Counted from the stretch's first letter, positions 16,525-25,725 are shown. The stretch is DNA of 64,000 nt from Fusicatenibacter saccharivorans (GCF_027667425.1 NZ_JAQEGR010000012.1:1-64000); one strand, 5' to 3'. The notes: generated from the sequence alone by a model not told the origin. Numbers and translations: made by a program.

Positions 16525-17124
16525 ATGGGAAAACAGACATGGAAAGCGGGAAATATGCTGTATCCGCTGCCGGCGGTCATGGTGTCGGTGCGCGGAAAGA
16601 ACGGGGAGGACAACATCATCACCGTTGCCTGGGCCGGCACGGTGTGTACGAATCCTCCGATGGTATCGATCTCGGTGCGGCCGGAACGCTACAGCTATCA
16701 GATGATCAAAGAGAGCGGTGCGTTCGTCATCAACCTGACGACGGAGGACCTCTGCTATGCGACCGACTACTGCGGCGTGCGCTCGGGAAGAGATGTGGAT
16801 AAGTTCAAAGAGATGAAACTGACGAAAGTCGAGGCGGAGGAGATTTCCGCACCGATGATCGGGGAGTCGCCGGTTAATATCGAGTGTAAAGTGGAGCAGG
16901 TGCTCGAACTGGGCTCGCATCACATGTTTCTTGCAAAAGTTGTGGCTGTCCATGCGGATGAGGCATACATGGATGAGCGCGGCCGCTTCGATCTGAACCG
17001 CGCGAAACCGATTGTGTATTCCCACGGAGAGTACTTTGGAATCGGGAAAAAGCAGGGAACCTTTGGCTGGAGCGTGAAGAAAAAATCGAAAACACCTAAT
17101 ATAAAAACAAAAAACCGCAGCTAA
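16525..17124 (+). CDS. flavin reductase-like (FMN-binding split barrel) protein
   Basis: 199 residues of the flavin_reduct family: the N-terminal YPLPAVMVSVRGKNGEDNIITVAWAGTVC stretch and the FMN-phosphate region SVRPERYSYQMIKESGAFVINL are typical, and SHHMFLAKVVAVHAD is the dimer-interface strand. Such proteins bind FMN and may reduce it with NAD(P)H or act as redox proteins; the physiological partner is unknown. The C-terminus ends in a basic Lys-rich tail. It starts after GGAAAGG. Confidence 0.85.
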   Translation: MGKQTWKAGNMLYPLPAVMVSVRGKNGEDNIITVAWAGTVCTNPPMVSISVRPERYSYQMIKESGAFVINLTTEDLCYATDYCGVRSGRDVDKFKEMKLTKVEAEEISAPMIGESPVNIECKVEQVLELGSHHMFLAKVVAVHADEAYMDERGRFDLNRAKPIVYSHGEYFGIGKKQGTFGWSVKKKSKTPNIKTKNRS

Positions 17125-17261
17125 TCTTTATTTTCTAAAGAATCAGCACGCAAAATTTTATAGTACTTTCGGTAAAAATATACAAAATCGACAAAAATAC
17201 TGGGTAAATATTAGAAAACGCTACAAAATCATGATTTATTAGGAATTTTTTGCGTGAAATA

Positions 17262-17291
17262 TTGCAAAAACCGGATATTTTATGCTATAAT
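17262..17291 (+). promoter_or_regulatory. promoter of gdhA
   Basis: TTGCAA at 17262-17267, an 18-bp spacer and extended -10 TGCTATAAT ending at 17291. This predicts a transcript starting near 17298 with a leader of about 175 bases before gdhA. Confidence 0.75.
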
Positions 17292-17297
17292 ATCAAC

Positions 17298-17473
17298 CAA
17301 TCGTTGACCTTATAAAATTAAGTGATCCGGAGGACGGGAGAATCCACCGGAGACGCGAGAGAGTGCGGAAATGATTTTCTCCACGCTTTAAGGCTGATGA
17401 GAACCGCAGATGGATCTTTTAAAGAAATCTTTCTGCACTACATTAAGGGAGAAATTTCAAGGAGGAAACGAAC
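17298..17473 (+). promoter_or_regulatory. structured 5' leader of gdhA, unrecognised
   Basis: GATCC (17324-17328) can pair with GGATC (17412-17416), enclosing a purine-rich region. Inside, GGAGAA (17337-17342) can pair with TTCTCC (17377-17382), and TGCGG (17364-17368) with CCGCA (17404-17408). The last two cross, giving a pseudoknot or alternative folds. I could not match it to a known riboswitch or T-box, and no T-rich terminator is seen before the gene, so any control might act on translation or be absent. Confidence 0.4.
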
Positions 17474-18808
17474 ATGTCATACGTAGATGAGGTTATTGAG
17501 TCCGTAGTTGCAAAAAACCCAGCTGAGCCGGAATTCCATCAGGCAGTCAAAGAGGTTCTGGAATCTCTTCGCCCTGTTATTGAAGCAAACGAGGAAAAAT
17601 ACAGAAAAGTCGCTCTTCTGGAGAGAATGGTAGAGCCAGAGCGTCAGATCAAATTCCGTGTGCCGTGGGTAGACGATAAAGGACAGGCTCATGTAAACAC
17701 CGGATATCGTGTACAGTTTAACAGTGCAATCGGACCTTACAAAGGAGGAATCCGTCTGCATCCTTCTGTAAATATTGGTATTATCAAATTCCTGGGATTC
17801 GAGCAGGTATTCAAAAACTCACTGACCAGCCTTCCGATCGGCGGAGGTAAAGGTGGTTCTGACTTCGATCCGAAAGGAAAATCTGACAGAGAGATCATGG
17901 CATTCTGCCAGAGCTTTATGACAGAGCTTTGCAAATATATCGGCGCAGACACCGACGTACCGGCTGGTGACATCGGAACAGGCGCAAGAGAGATCGGCTT
18001 CATGTTCGGACAGTACAAGAGAATCCGCGGCGTATACGAAGGCGTTCTGACTGGTAAAGGTTTAAGCTACGGCGGATCTTTAGCAAGAACAGAGGCTACC
18101 GGATACGGACTGCTGTACCTGACCCAGGAGCTGCTGAAACTGAACGGCATCGACATCGCAGGCAAGACCGCTTGTGTATCCGGTTCCGGAAACGTTGCAA
18201 TCTATGCAATCGAGAAAGCTACTCAGCTTGGTGTGAAAGTTCTCACCTGCTCTGACTCCAACGGATGGGTTTACGATCCAGACGGAATCGATGTAGCTGC
18301 ATTAAAAGAGATCAAAGAAGTAAACCGTGCCCGTCTGACCGAGTACAAGAAATATCGTCCAAACTCCGAGTATCACGAAGGACGCGGCGTATGGGTTGTA
18401 AAAGCAGACCTTGCTCTTCCTTGCGCAACTCAGAACGAGCTGCTGCTTGAGGATGCAAAAGCACTTGTTGAGAACGGATGCACTGCAGTATGCGAGGGCG
18501 CTAACATGCCTACTACTCTGGAAGCAACCAAATATCTGCAGGAGCACGGCGTAATCTTCGCACCTGGAAAAGCTGCAAACGCAGGTGGTGTTGCAACATC
18601 CGCACTCGAGATGTCCCAGAACTCCGAGCGTCTGTCCTGGACCTTCGAAGAAGTTGATGCAAAACTGAAGAGCATCATGATCAACATCACACACAACATG
18701 GTTGATGCTGCAAAACGTTACGGCCATGAGGGCGACTATGTTATGGGCGCTAACATCGCAGGCTTTGAGAAAGTAGCTGACGCTATGATGGCTCAGGGAA
18801 TCTGCTAA
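17474..18808 (+). CDS. gdhA: glutamate dehydrogenase, NADP-type
   Basis: 444 residues, the usual length of hexameric NADP-dependent GDH. It aminates 2-oxoglutarate to glutamate in the cytoplasm. Visible are the substrate region PYKGGIRLHPSVN, catalytic Lys in GGGKGGSDFDPKGKSD (about residue 126), the DVPAGDIGTGAREIGFMFG segment and the dinucleotide fold glycine motif VSGSGNVAIYA. The ATG follows AAGGAGG. The gene is monocistronic with a strong promoter and a long leader, consistent with high expression and central nitrogen assimilation. Confidence 0.97.
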   Translation: MSYVDEVIESVVAKNPAEPEFHQAVKEVLESLRPVIEANEEKYRKVALLERMVEPERQIKFRVPWVDDKGQAHVNTGYRVQFNSAIGPYKGGIRLHPSVNIGIIKFLGFEQVFKNSLTSLPIGGGKGGSDFDPKGKSDREIMAFCQSFMTELCKYIGADTDVPAGDIGTGAREIGFMFGQYKRIRGVYEGVLTGKGLSYGGSLARTEATGYGLLYLTQELLKLNGIDIAGKTACVSGSGNVAIYAIEKATQLGVKVLTCSDSNGWVYDPDGIDVAALKEIKEVNRARLTEYKKYRPNSEYHEGRGVWVVKADLALPCATQNELLLEDAKALVENGCTAVCEGANMPTTLEATKYLQEHGVIFAPGKAANAGGVATSALEMSQNSERLSWTFEEVDAKLKSIMINITHNMVDAAKRYGHEGDYVMGANIAGFEKVADAMMAQGIC

Positions 18809-18826
18809 TCTGATTTTGAGAAATCC

Positions 18827-18862
18827 AAAGGGATCTCCGGTTAAGACCGAGGGTCCCTTTTT
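18827..18862 (+). terminator. intrinsic terminator of gdhA
   Basis: AAGGGA..CGGT / ACCG..TCCCTT stem and T run directly after gdhA. Confidence 0.85.
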
Positions 18863-18957
18863 GCATAAAAGATAGAAGAAACACAGAAAAATAACGAAAA
18901 TTACAGGGTACAAAAAACATTACATTTTGCAACGAGACTAGACAGAAGAAATAGACT

Positions 18958-18977
18958 TTCACGCGGTACCGTGTGAA
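18958..18977. promoter_or_regulatory. 20-bp near-perfect palindrome, operator candidate
   Basis: TTCACGCGGTACCGTGTGAA reads almost the same on both strands, with one mismatched pair in ten. It lies in the gene-free stretch 18863-19238, about 180 bases before the HPt promoter. Confidence 0.4.
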
Positions 18978-19136
18978 TAAAACGACAGAATATGCGAGTA
19001 AGTTGTATTATTATGCATAAATGCAATATACAGGTAAGATAAAAACGTAAGAAAAACGTAAGAAAAAAGATATTTTATATTCAGAAATAGAGCGTATAGT
19101 AAACAAAAATAATGCAAAAATAATGAAAAGCAGAAG

Positions 19137-19165
19137 TTGACAAGAGCTTGCGTGAGAAATATAAT
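19137..19165 (+). promoter_or_regulatory. consensus sigma-A promoter of the HPt gene
   Basis: Perfect TTGACA at 19137-19142, a 17-bp spacer and perfect TATAAT at 19160-19165. It predicts a start near 19172 and shows that the in-frame extension from 19137 is not the translated start. Confidence 0.9.
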
Positions 19166-19238
19166 TATTTATGTATTGATAAAGAACTTGTTTGCATTAA
19201 TATGTAATGAATTTGCATACAGGGAAGAGGAAGAGAAG

Positions 19239-19592
19239 ATGACATTAAAAGATTGCTACATGCAGATGGGAGCAGATTACGAGGAAACCGTTCAGCGGCT
19301 TCGCAGTGAATCTCTGATTCAGCGGATCATTTTAAAATTTCCTCAGGATCCGAGCTATCAGGAGCTTTGCCAGGCACTGGCGGACGGAAATATTGAGGTT
19401 GCATTCCGTGCAGCTCATACATTAAAAGGCGTGTGCCAGAATCTTGGTTTTAAAAATCTGTACGAGCCAAGCGCCGAGCTGACCGAGCGGTTAAGACCGC
19501 TGCAGGAGACCGAGACGGATGATCTGATGCAGAAGGTGACGGAAGAATATAACCGCACCGTAAAAGCGATTGAGGATTTCCAGAACGCTTAA
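19239..19592 (+). CDS. stand-alone HPt (histidine phosphotransfer) protein
   Basis: 117 residues from the ATG at 19239, preceded by a purine-rich ribosome site and by a promoter that excludes the longer reading. The HPt signature is FRAAHTLKGVCQNLGF, with the phospho-accepting His at about residue 49 of this start and the following Lys-Gly. The rest is a four-helix bundle length. Such proteins shuttle phosphate in multistep phosphorelays. No hybrid kinase or receiver lies next to it, so the partner is unknown. Confidence 0.88.
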   Translation: MTLKDCYMQMGADYEETVQRLRSESLIQRIILKFPQDPSYQELCQALADGNIEVAFRAAHTLKGVCQNLGFKNLYEPSAELTERLRPLQETETDDLMQKVTEEYNRTVKAIEDFQNA

Positions 19593-19608
19593 ATTGAAGG
19601 AAGAAAAC

Positions 19609-19660
19609 AAGGAGACATTGATCTGTGAGATGAGGAACACAGACCGGTGTCTCCTTTTTA
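19609..19660 (+). terminator. intrinsic terminator of the HPt gene
   Basis: AAGGAGACA..TCTGTG / CACAGA..TGTCTCC double stem followed by TTTTT. Confidence 0.88.
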
Positions 19661-19793
19661 TGGAATTCTGTACAAGATGCGGGTTGACGGGAAAAAAGAA
19701 ACATGATAATCTTTTTACATAAAAGCACAGCTTATGAAGAAGACTTGTTTAAAAAGAAAAACTTATAAGTATCTATAAGAAAAAACAAGGACG

Positions 19794-19853
19794 CTTTGCC
19801 GGAAAAATTCCGGCTGTGCAGGGCATATTCCATACCGAAAGGCAAGGCAGCCC
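19794..19853 (+). promoter_or_regulatory. structured leader before the NCS2 permease
   Basis: Three competing pairings are visible: GCCGGAA/TTCCGGC around AAA (19798-19814), CTTTGCC/GGCAAGG (19794-19800 with 19841-19847) and GGGC/GCCC (19821-19824 with 19850-19853). It ends 26 bases before the start codon. It is not a recognisable purine riboswitch. Confidence 0.4.
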
Positions 19854-19879
19854 AAATCTACAAAAGCAGGAGAAAAGCA

Positions 19880-21325
19880 ATGAAAAAAGAAAAAAGTTCA
19901 GCTATGGGAACCCCGTACACCTTTGAAGGACGGATTCCGCTGAAGCAGGCGATTCCGCTTGGATTGCAGCACGTAATGGCGATGTTCATAGGAAACCTTA
20001 CCCCGCTTCTGATCATCATGGGAGCGTGCGGTCTGACGGCGGATGCGGGCTACGGTGCACTTCGTACGGCTCTTTTGCAGAATGCAATGACAGTAGCCGG
20101 TATTGTAACACTGGTACAGATGTTTTCGATTGGACCGATCGGCGGTAAAGTACCGATTGTTATGGGTACATCTTCTGGATTCCTCGGCGTATTCAAGAGC
20201 GTGACAGCCGTGCTGGGACAGGGCGCGCTGACGTACGGCGCTATCCTTGGTGCGACAATTGTCGGCGGTCTGTTTGAGGGCGTGCTTGGCGTCTGTTTAA
20301 AGCCGCTTCGTAAATTTTTCCCGTCGGTTGTTACCGGCTGCGTCGTTATGGCGATCGGTCTTTCGCTGATTCCGGTTGGAATCAATTATCTCTGCGGCGG
20401 TTCCGGAACGAACGATTACGGTTCCATACAGAACCTGTTCCTTGGCATGGTCGTTCTGATTGTAACGCTGGCACTGAAGCACTTTACAAATCCGAAGGGA
20501 ATCTTAAGCACGGCTTCAATTCTGATCGGTATTTTAGTCGGCTACGTGGTAGCTATTATTATGACCATGGTTCTGCCGCATACCGGAACGGCGGTTCTTG
20601 AGGATGGAAGCACTGTTTCCTATACATATTCCTGGGTTGTCAATTTCCAGCAGGTAAAAGATGCGTCCTGGTTCGCACTCCCTGGTATTGCAGGCTTTGG
20701 AAAACTGGCTGAGGTAAAACCAGTCTTCCGTGTGGAGGCAATTCTCCCGGTAGCGATCATGTTCATCGTAACAACCGTTGAGACGGTCGGCGATATCTGC
20801 GCCTGCGTAGAGAGCGGTATGGACCGCGAGGCAACCGATTCTGAGCTTTCCGGCGGTATCATCTGCGACGGTCTCGGATCCAGCTTTGCAGCAGCACTCG
20901 GCGTTCTCCCGAATACTTCTTTTGCACAGAACGTCGGCATTATTTCGATGACAAAAATCGTAAACCGTATGGCACTTTCCTGCGGAGCCATTTTCCTGAT
21001 CCTCTGCGGACTCTGCCCGAAGATTGCAGCATTTGTATCCATTATGCCGCAGTCCGTACTCGGCGGTGCAGCCGTTATGATGTTTGCGTCAATTCTGGTT
21101 TCCGGTATCCAGCTCATCACAAAAGAGCCGATTACGAGCCGTGAGATCACGATCGTTTCTGTTGCACTGGGTCTTGGCTACGGCCTTGGTTCCACAGCGG
21201 GAGCAACTTCTGAGCTTCCTTATTATATCCAGCTGATTTTCGGCGGCTCCGGTATTGTTCCGGCAGCTGTTGCGGCGATTGTACTGAATATTATTATTCC
21301 AAAAGAGAAGAAAAAAGCAGAATAA
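19880..21325 (+). CDS. NCS2 nucleobase:cation symporter, xanthine/urate/uracil permease type
   Basis: 481 residues from the ATG at 19880, which follows CAGGAG; the reading from 19796 crosses the structured leader. About 12-14 membrane segments. The NCS2 signatures are PIVMGTSSGFLGVFKS near the N-terminal third, the acidic TM8 region VTTVETVGDICACVE, and PNTSFAQNVGIISMTKIVNR, the Q-N-x-G signature used to separate xanthine/urate from other carriers. It likely imports a purine base with a cation. It is alone in its transcription unit. Confidence 0.9.
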   Translation: MKKEKSSAMGTPYTFEGRIPLKQAIPLGLQHVMAMFIGNLTPLLIIMGACGLTADAGYGALRTALLQNAMTVAGIVTLVQMFSIGPIGGKVPIVMGTSSGFLGVFKSVTAVLGQGALTYGAILGATIVGGLFEGVLGVCLKPLRKFFPSVVTGCVVMAIGLSLIPVGINYLCGGSGTNDYGSIQNLFLGMVVLIVTLALKHFTNPKGILSTASILIGILVGYVVAIIMTMVLPHTGTAVLEDGSTVSYTYSWVVNFQQVKDASWFALPGIAGFGKLAEVKPVFRVEAILPVAIMFIVTTVETVGDICACVESGMDREATDSELSGGIICDGLGSSFAAALGVLPNTSFAQNVGIISMTKIVNRMALSCGAIFLILCGLCPKIAAFVSIMPQSVLGGAAVMMFASILVSGIQLITKEPITSREITIVSVALGLGYGLGSTAGATSELPYYIQLIFGGSGIVPAAVAAIVLNIIIPKEKKKAE

Positions 21326-21340
21326 AGAACAAAAAAAGAA

Positions 21341-21401
21341 AAAGAACCTCTTATGTTTCCGGAAAGAAGTATTCCCGGGGAGAGATAAGAGGTTCTTTTT
21401 T
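21341..21401 (+). terminator. intrinsic terminator of the NCS2 permease gene
   Basis: AAAGAACCTCTTAT / ATAAGAGGTTCTTT arms, 14 bp, then a T run. Confidence 0.9.
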
Positions 21402-21634
21402 ATTGTGTTGCCCGGCATTCGGAGGGAACTGCCGGTAGAAGGCTCTGCAGGTAAAATGTCTGAAAATACGAGGAATATACAAAATGACGGAAAAAGCACA
21501 AAAAATCCGTCAATAGATAAAAGAATAACGAAAAAGAAAAAGTCAAGATTGACTATAAATTTTAAAATAGTGTACAAAATCGACAATATGAATTAAAAAA
21601 ACGAAATAAATTGTGAAAAATACATAAAAAATGC

Positions 21635-21664
21635 TTGTCAAAACGGGTGGAAGAGAGGTATAAT
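21635..21664 (+). promoter_or_regulatory. promoter of the second sugar importer operon
   Basis: TTGTCA at 21635-21640, 18-bp spacer, TATAAT at 21659-21664. The start site near 21671 gives a leader of about 130 bases. The remainder of the gap 21402-21801 is AT-rich with no ORF or recognised RNA. Confidence 0.75.
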
Positions 21665-21801
21665 CATTGCATAAAAAGTGTGACGAAAATGTGAAAGTTT
21701 TAGGCAAAACGTATGATTAAAAACAATGGATTCTTCGTAAACCTGGACAAAAGCAACAACGGAGCACGCAAAAAGAACGTAAATCACAAGGAGGACACCA
21801 A

Positions 21802-23646
21802 ATGAAAAAGAAAGTAATTTCTGCATTACTGGCAAGCACCATGATCGTAAGCCTGGTAGCATGTGGCAGCACTGGGGGAGACAGTTCTGACGCAAACAGC
21901 AAGAGCAGCGGCACAACAGCATCAAGTACGGCAGGCGGCGATGAAGCAAAGGATACCCCATCGGACAGCGGCTCCGGCGATGCAGCAGGTTCTGGTGACT
22001 GGGTTGCAGCAGCTGATGAAGCAGACGATGCAGTACCGGGTGAAAATGACGATCGTGCGTTTGCAAAATTTGATCATGTCGTAGAAGTACATTATGGATA
22101 TCAGATCGACCCGAAGGATACCACACTTCCGGACGGCGATTCCGTAGATAACAACCAGTACACCAGATACCTTCTGGATAACTACAACATCAAAGTTGTC
22201 TGCGACTGGACTGCAGGTAATGCATCTGACTTCCAGCAGAAAGTATCTCTGGCAATCGCATCTGCTTCCCTTCCGGATGCAGTCGTTGCACCAACCCGTA
22301 ACTACCTGGTACAGGCAGCAAGAGCAGATCTTCTTGCAGACCTCTGGCCGGAGTTCAACCAGTACGCATCCAAACAGGTAAAAGAAATCATCGAGACTAC
22401 CGAAGGACGTGCGATCAACAATGCAACCGTAGACGGAACCTTCTGTGCACTGCCAAACATATCGGTAGATACCGATGGTGTTTACCTGTACTTTATCCGT
22501 CAGGACTGGCTGGATCAGTTAGGACTGGAAGTTCCGAAGACCGTAGATGAACTCGGCGAAGTAGCTCAGAAATTTAAAGACGCAGGTCTCAGCCCGGATT
22601 ATGCAATCGCAGGTATTGATAACGGCGGAAGAACCTACTCCAACTTCCTGAACTCCTCCAACAACGGATACGGTTTCGATGCTGTATATCAGGCATTCAA
22701 TGCAACACCGGGATATTTTCTGAAAGATGATTCCGGCGAACTGTACTGGGGAACTACAACAGATGAAATGAAAGAAGCCCTTACCACCTTACATGACTGG
22801 TATGAAAAAGGCCTCATCAACCCGGAGGTTGGAACCACAACCAACGGCGACAATGCAAACAATGTTAAGAACGGAACCTGCGGTATCTTCATGGGACCAT
22901 GGTGGAGCCTTGGATACGGAAACCCGGATTCCTTCCGTAACGATAACAATGCAAACTGGCAGGCATATCCGCTGTACACCAAAGACGGTGAGTGGAATAT
23001 TCATATGAAAGACGTTGGAACCACTTATACTATGGTAAACAAAAACGCATCGGATGATGTGAAGAAAGCCATTGTTATCATGAACAACGTACTCGTTCGT
23101 GATGAGTCTACCTTCGATACTTCTGTAGCAATCGGCTGGTATCCGCTGCGTAACTGTATGGCAGCTACCGATGAGTGCGAGTATGAGTATGATGCACTGA
23201 TGGGAATCATCAAAGGCGAAGCAAGCGCAGATGATTATCAGCAGGGCGGAAGCAAATTCAACGGTCTGTACAAGAACCTGGCAAACGATGCCGCAACTCT
23301 GAAAGACGTTATCTCTGAGGACTATGACGGATCCAGAGATCTGGCAGTAACCGATATGGATGTCAACACCAACAACGGACAGTTCAACAGATTCTATGCA
23401 CTGCTGATTGGTGATCGTCCATACGCAACACTTGAGCCGGATCACAAGATCTATTCTGAACTGTACTACACCATCGACGGAATGGATACCTACTGGACCC
23501 AGATTTCTGACCTGGAAGACAAGAGTATCCTTCAGTTCATCACTGGTGCGAAGAGCCTTGACGAGTGGGATCAGTTCTGCACCGACTGGCATGTACAGGG
23601 TGGTGATCAGATCCTTGAGCTGGTAAAAGATTACCTGGCTGAGTAA
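21802..23646 (+). CDS. sugar ABC transporter substrate-binding lipoprotein
   Basis: 614 residues with a signal peptide and lipobox LVAC (Cys at about 20), a low-complexity Ser/Gly/Asp/Ala linker to about residue 75, and an extracellular solute-binding domain of the large YtcQ/LipO type. Strong AAGGAGG site. Codon choice is markedly biased to frequent codons (AAC, GGA, CTG), suggesting high expression. It heads the operon with two permeases; the ligand is not readable, though a KDG kinase gene follows downstream. Confidence 0.92.
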   Translation: MKKKVISALLASTMIVSLVACGSTGGDSSDANSKSSGTTASSTAGGDEAKDTPSDSGSGDAAGSGDWVAAADEADDAVPGENDDRAFAKFDHVVEVHYGYQIDPKDTTLPDGDSVDNNQYTRYLLDNYNIKVVCDWTAGNASDFQQKVSLAIASASLPDAVVAPTRNYLVQAARADLLADLWPEFNQYASKQVKEIIETTEGRAINNATVDGTFCALPNISVDTDGVYLYFIRQDWLDQLGLEVPKTVDELGEVAQKFKDAGLSPDYAIAGIDNGGRTYSNFLNSSNNGYGFDAVYQAFNATPGYFLKDDSGELYWGTTTDEMKEALTTLHDWYEKGLINPEVGTTTNGDNANNVKNGTCGIFMGPWWSLGYGNPDSFRNDNNANWQAYPLYTKDGEWNIHMKDVGTTYTMVNKNASDDVKKAIVIMNNVLVRDESTFDTSVAIGWYPLRNCMAATDECEYEYDALMGIIKGEASADDYQQGGSKFNGLYKNLANDAATLKDVISEDYDGSRDLAVTDMDVNTNNGQFNRFYALLIGDRPYATLEPDHKIYSELYYTIDGMDTYWTQISDLEDKSILQFITGAKSLDEWDQFCTDWHVQGGDQILELVKDYLAE

Positions 23647-23735
23647 CTAATGTAAATGTATGATGTGGAGGGTGGGGTACAGGAAAGCCTGTACCCCACT
23701 ACTTTAAAAAAATGACATCAAAGGAGGAGCTTGCC

Positions 23736-24647
23736 GTGAAGAAGAAAAAAGGCCATCTCGGGCTGTCAAATTCCTTTCACTATACGTTAATGGTTCTGCC
23801 GGGTTATATCTGGCTGTTTATGTTTTCTATCGTTCCGATGGTTGGTATTGTAATGGCATTCCAGGATTACAATCCGAGCAAAGGATGGTTCGGCTCTCCG
23901 TGGGTAGGTTTGAAATGGTTTAAATACCTGACCGTTATCCCGGATGCAAAACGGGCACTTGTCAATACTCTGATTATTGCAATCGCAAAGGTTATCCTGA
24001 ATATCATCATTCCGCTGGTGTTCGCACTGCTGCTGAATGAGGTAAAGAATATGAAGTTCAAAAAGACGGTTCAGACGATCGTATATCTGCCGCACTTCGT
24101 ATCCTGGGTTATCCTTGCAAACATCATCACCAATATCCTTGGCGCAAACGGAATTTTCAACACGGTCCGCAGCGCAATGGGTGCAACGGATACCGTTCTT
24201 CCGATGACCATGCCTGGCATCTTCCGTCAGTTACTGATCGGAACTGATGTATGGAAAGAGTTCGGTTACAACGCAGTTATTTATCTTGCAGCGCTGACCG
24301 GCATCAGCCCGAGCCTTTACGAGGCAGCCGCAATCGACGGCGCAAGCCGCTGGAAACGTGTATGGCACATCACCATCCCGGGACTGGTTCCGACCATCGT
24401 TCTTCTGACCACACTGGCAATGGGCAACGTTCTGAATGCAGGTTTCGACCAGGTATTCAACATGTACAACCAGCTGGTTATTGAAACTGGTGATATCATC
24501 GATACATACGTATACCGTATTGGTATTACAAACATGCAGTTCTCGCTGGCTACTGCAGCAGGTCTCTTTAAATCTGTTGTCAGCTTCGTGCTGGTTGTTA
24601 CTTCTTATGTTTGTGCTTACAAGTTTGCTGATTACAAGATTTTCTAA
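23736..24647 (+). CDS. CUT1 sugar ABC transporter permease
   Basis: 303 residues from GTG at 23736, chosen because AAGGAGG ends 8 bases before it; an upstream ATG at 23712 has no ribosome site. Six membrane segments and an EAA loop YEAAAIDGASRWKRVWHITI. The C-terminus KFADYKIF is typical of LplB-type permeases. It is 14 bases from the second permease. Confidence 0.92.
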   Translation: MKKKKGHLGLSNSFHYTLMVLPGYIWLFMFSIVPMVGIVMAFQDYNPSKGWFGSPWVGLKWFKYLTVIPDAKRALVNTLIIAIAKVILNIIIPLVFALLLNEVKNMKFKKTVQTIVYLPHFVSWVILANIITNILGANGIFNTVRSAMGATDTVLPMTMPGIFRQLLIGTDVWKEFGYNAVIYLAALTGISPSLYEAAAIDGASRWKRVWHITIPGLVPTIVLLTTLAMGNVLNAGFDQVFNMYNQLVIETGDIIDTYVYRIGITNMQFSLATAAGLFKSVVSFVLVVTSYVCAYKFADYKIF

Positions 24648-24661
24648 GGAGGGCAGAAATT

Positions 24662-25549
24662 ATGATAGAAAGCAAGAGTTTTGGCAGCAGAGCGTTTAAA
24701 GTCATAAATGCTATCATCCTGATTCTCCTGGCATTCAGCTGTTTTTATCCGTTATGGTATACGTTCTGCGTATCTATTTCTTCAAAAGCAGCCGCTGAGG
24801 GCGGTCTTGTAACGATTTACCCGATCGGATCAAACGTAAAATCCTACAGCCTGATTATGGGTGATTCCGCATTCTGGAATTCCTTCTGGATTTCCATCAA
24901 GCGAGTTGTGATTGGAACCATATGGACCATGGTTGTCCTGATTATGATGTCCTATCCGCTGGCAAAGAGCAAAACAGAGTACAAACCGAGAAACGTCCTG
25001 ATGTGGATCCTGGTATTCTGTATGCTGTTCAATGGTGGTACCATTCCGTGGTTCATCACCGTTAAAAATTATGGTATGATCGATACGATGGCAGCACTGG
25101 TTCTGGCTGGTTCTGTTCCGGTATTCAACGTACTCCTGATGATGAACTTCTTCCGCGGCATCCCGGGAGACCTCGAGGAGGCAGCCCGTGTAGACGGCGC
25201 CGGCCCGTGGCGTATCCTGTGGCAGATTGTAGTTCCGTGTTCCAAACCGGTTATCGCAACCATCGTCCTGTTTACATCCGTTGGTTACTGGAACGAGTAT
25301 TTCCAGGGCCTGGTATTAATGAACAAAGAGACGAACTATCCGTTACAGACCTACATCCGTCAGATCTCCGTTCAGATCCCGGTAGGCGTAACCCTGACTG
25401 CAGAGCAGTATCAGCAGTTAGCACAGAACTCTAACAAATCACTGGAGGCAGCAAAGGTATTTATCGCCCTTGTTCCTATGCTGATTGTATATCCGTTCCT
25501 GCAGAAATACTTCGTAACCGGTATTACACTGGGAGCAGTAAAAGAATAA
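24662..25549 (+). CDS. CUT1 sugar ABC transporter permease
   Basis: 295 residues with six membrane segments, the EAA loop LEEAARVDGAGPWRILWQIV and the C-terminal FLQKYFVTGITLGAVKE shared with the family. It completes the importer; as with the first system there is no ATPase gene, implying a shared ATPase elsewhere. Confidence 0.92.
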   Translation: MIESKSFGSRAFKVINAIILILLAFSCFYPLWYTFCVSISSKAAAEGGLVTIYPIGSNVKSYSLIMGDSAFWNSFWISIKRVVIGTIWTMVVLIMMSYPLAKSKTEYKPRNVLMWILVFCMLFNGGTIPWFITVKNYGMIDTMAALVLAGSVPVFNVLLMMNFFRGIPGDLEEAARVDGAGPWRILWQIVVPCSKPVIATIVLFTSVGYWNEYFQGLVLMNKETNYPLQTYIRQISVQIPVGVTLTAEQYQQLAQNSNKSLEAAKVFIALVPMLIVYPFLQKYFVTGITLGAVKE

Positions 25550-25560
25550 TGAAATACACG

Positions 25561-25600
25561 AAAAGAGGCTTTCTGAAGAGAAACAGAAAGCCTCTTTTTT
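25561..25600 (+). terminator. intrinsic terminator of the second importer operon
   Basis: AAAAGAGGCTTTCTG / CAGAAAGCCTCTTTT, 15-bp arms with an 8-base loop and T run. Confidence 0.92.
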
Positions 25601-25646
25601 GTGCTTTTCTGCGATGGAAAACGGGGGTGGTTTCCGCAGGTTTTTC

Positions 25647-25675
25647 TTGCGTCCGTGGGGAAAACAGCGTAAGAT
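25647..25675 (+). promoter_or_regulatory. possible promoter of kdgK
   Basis: TTGCGT at 25647-25652, 17-bp spacer, TAAGAT at 25670-25675, with a leader of about 45 bases. Confidence 0.5.
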
Positions 25676-25725
25676 AAAGAGGTATTGAGACAAAAAAGCA
25701 AATTGCTTTTGGAGGGGATTTTAGT

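Noticed and set aside
17298..17473. T-box or glycine riboswitch before gdhA
   Set aside because: No T-box TGGNACCGCG sequence and no tandem glycine aptamer core could be found; left as an unassigned leader.
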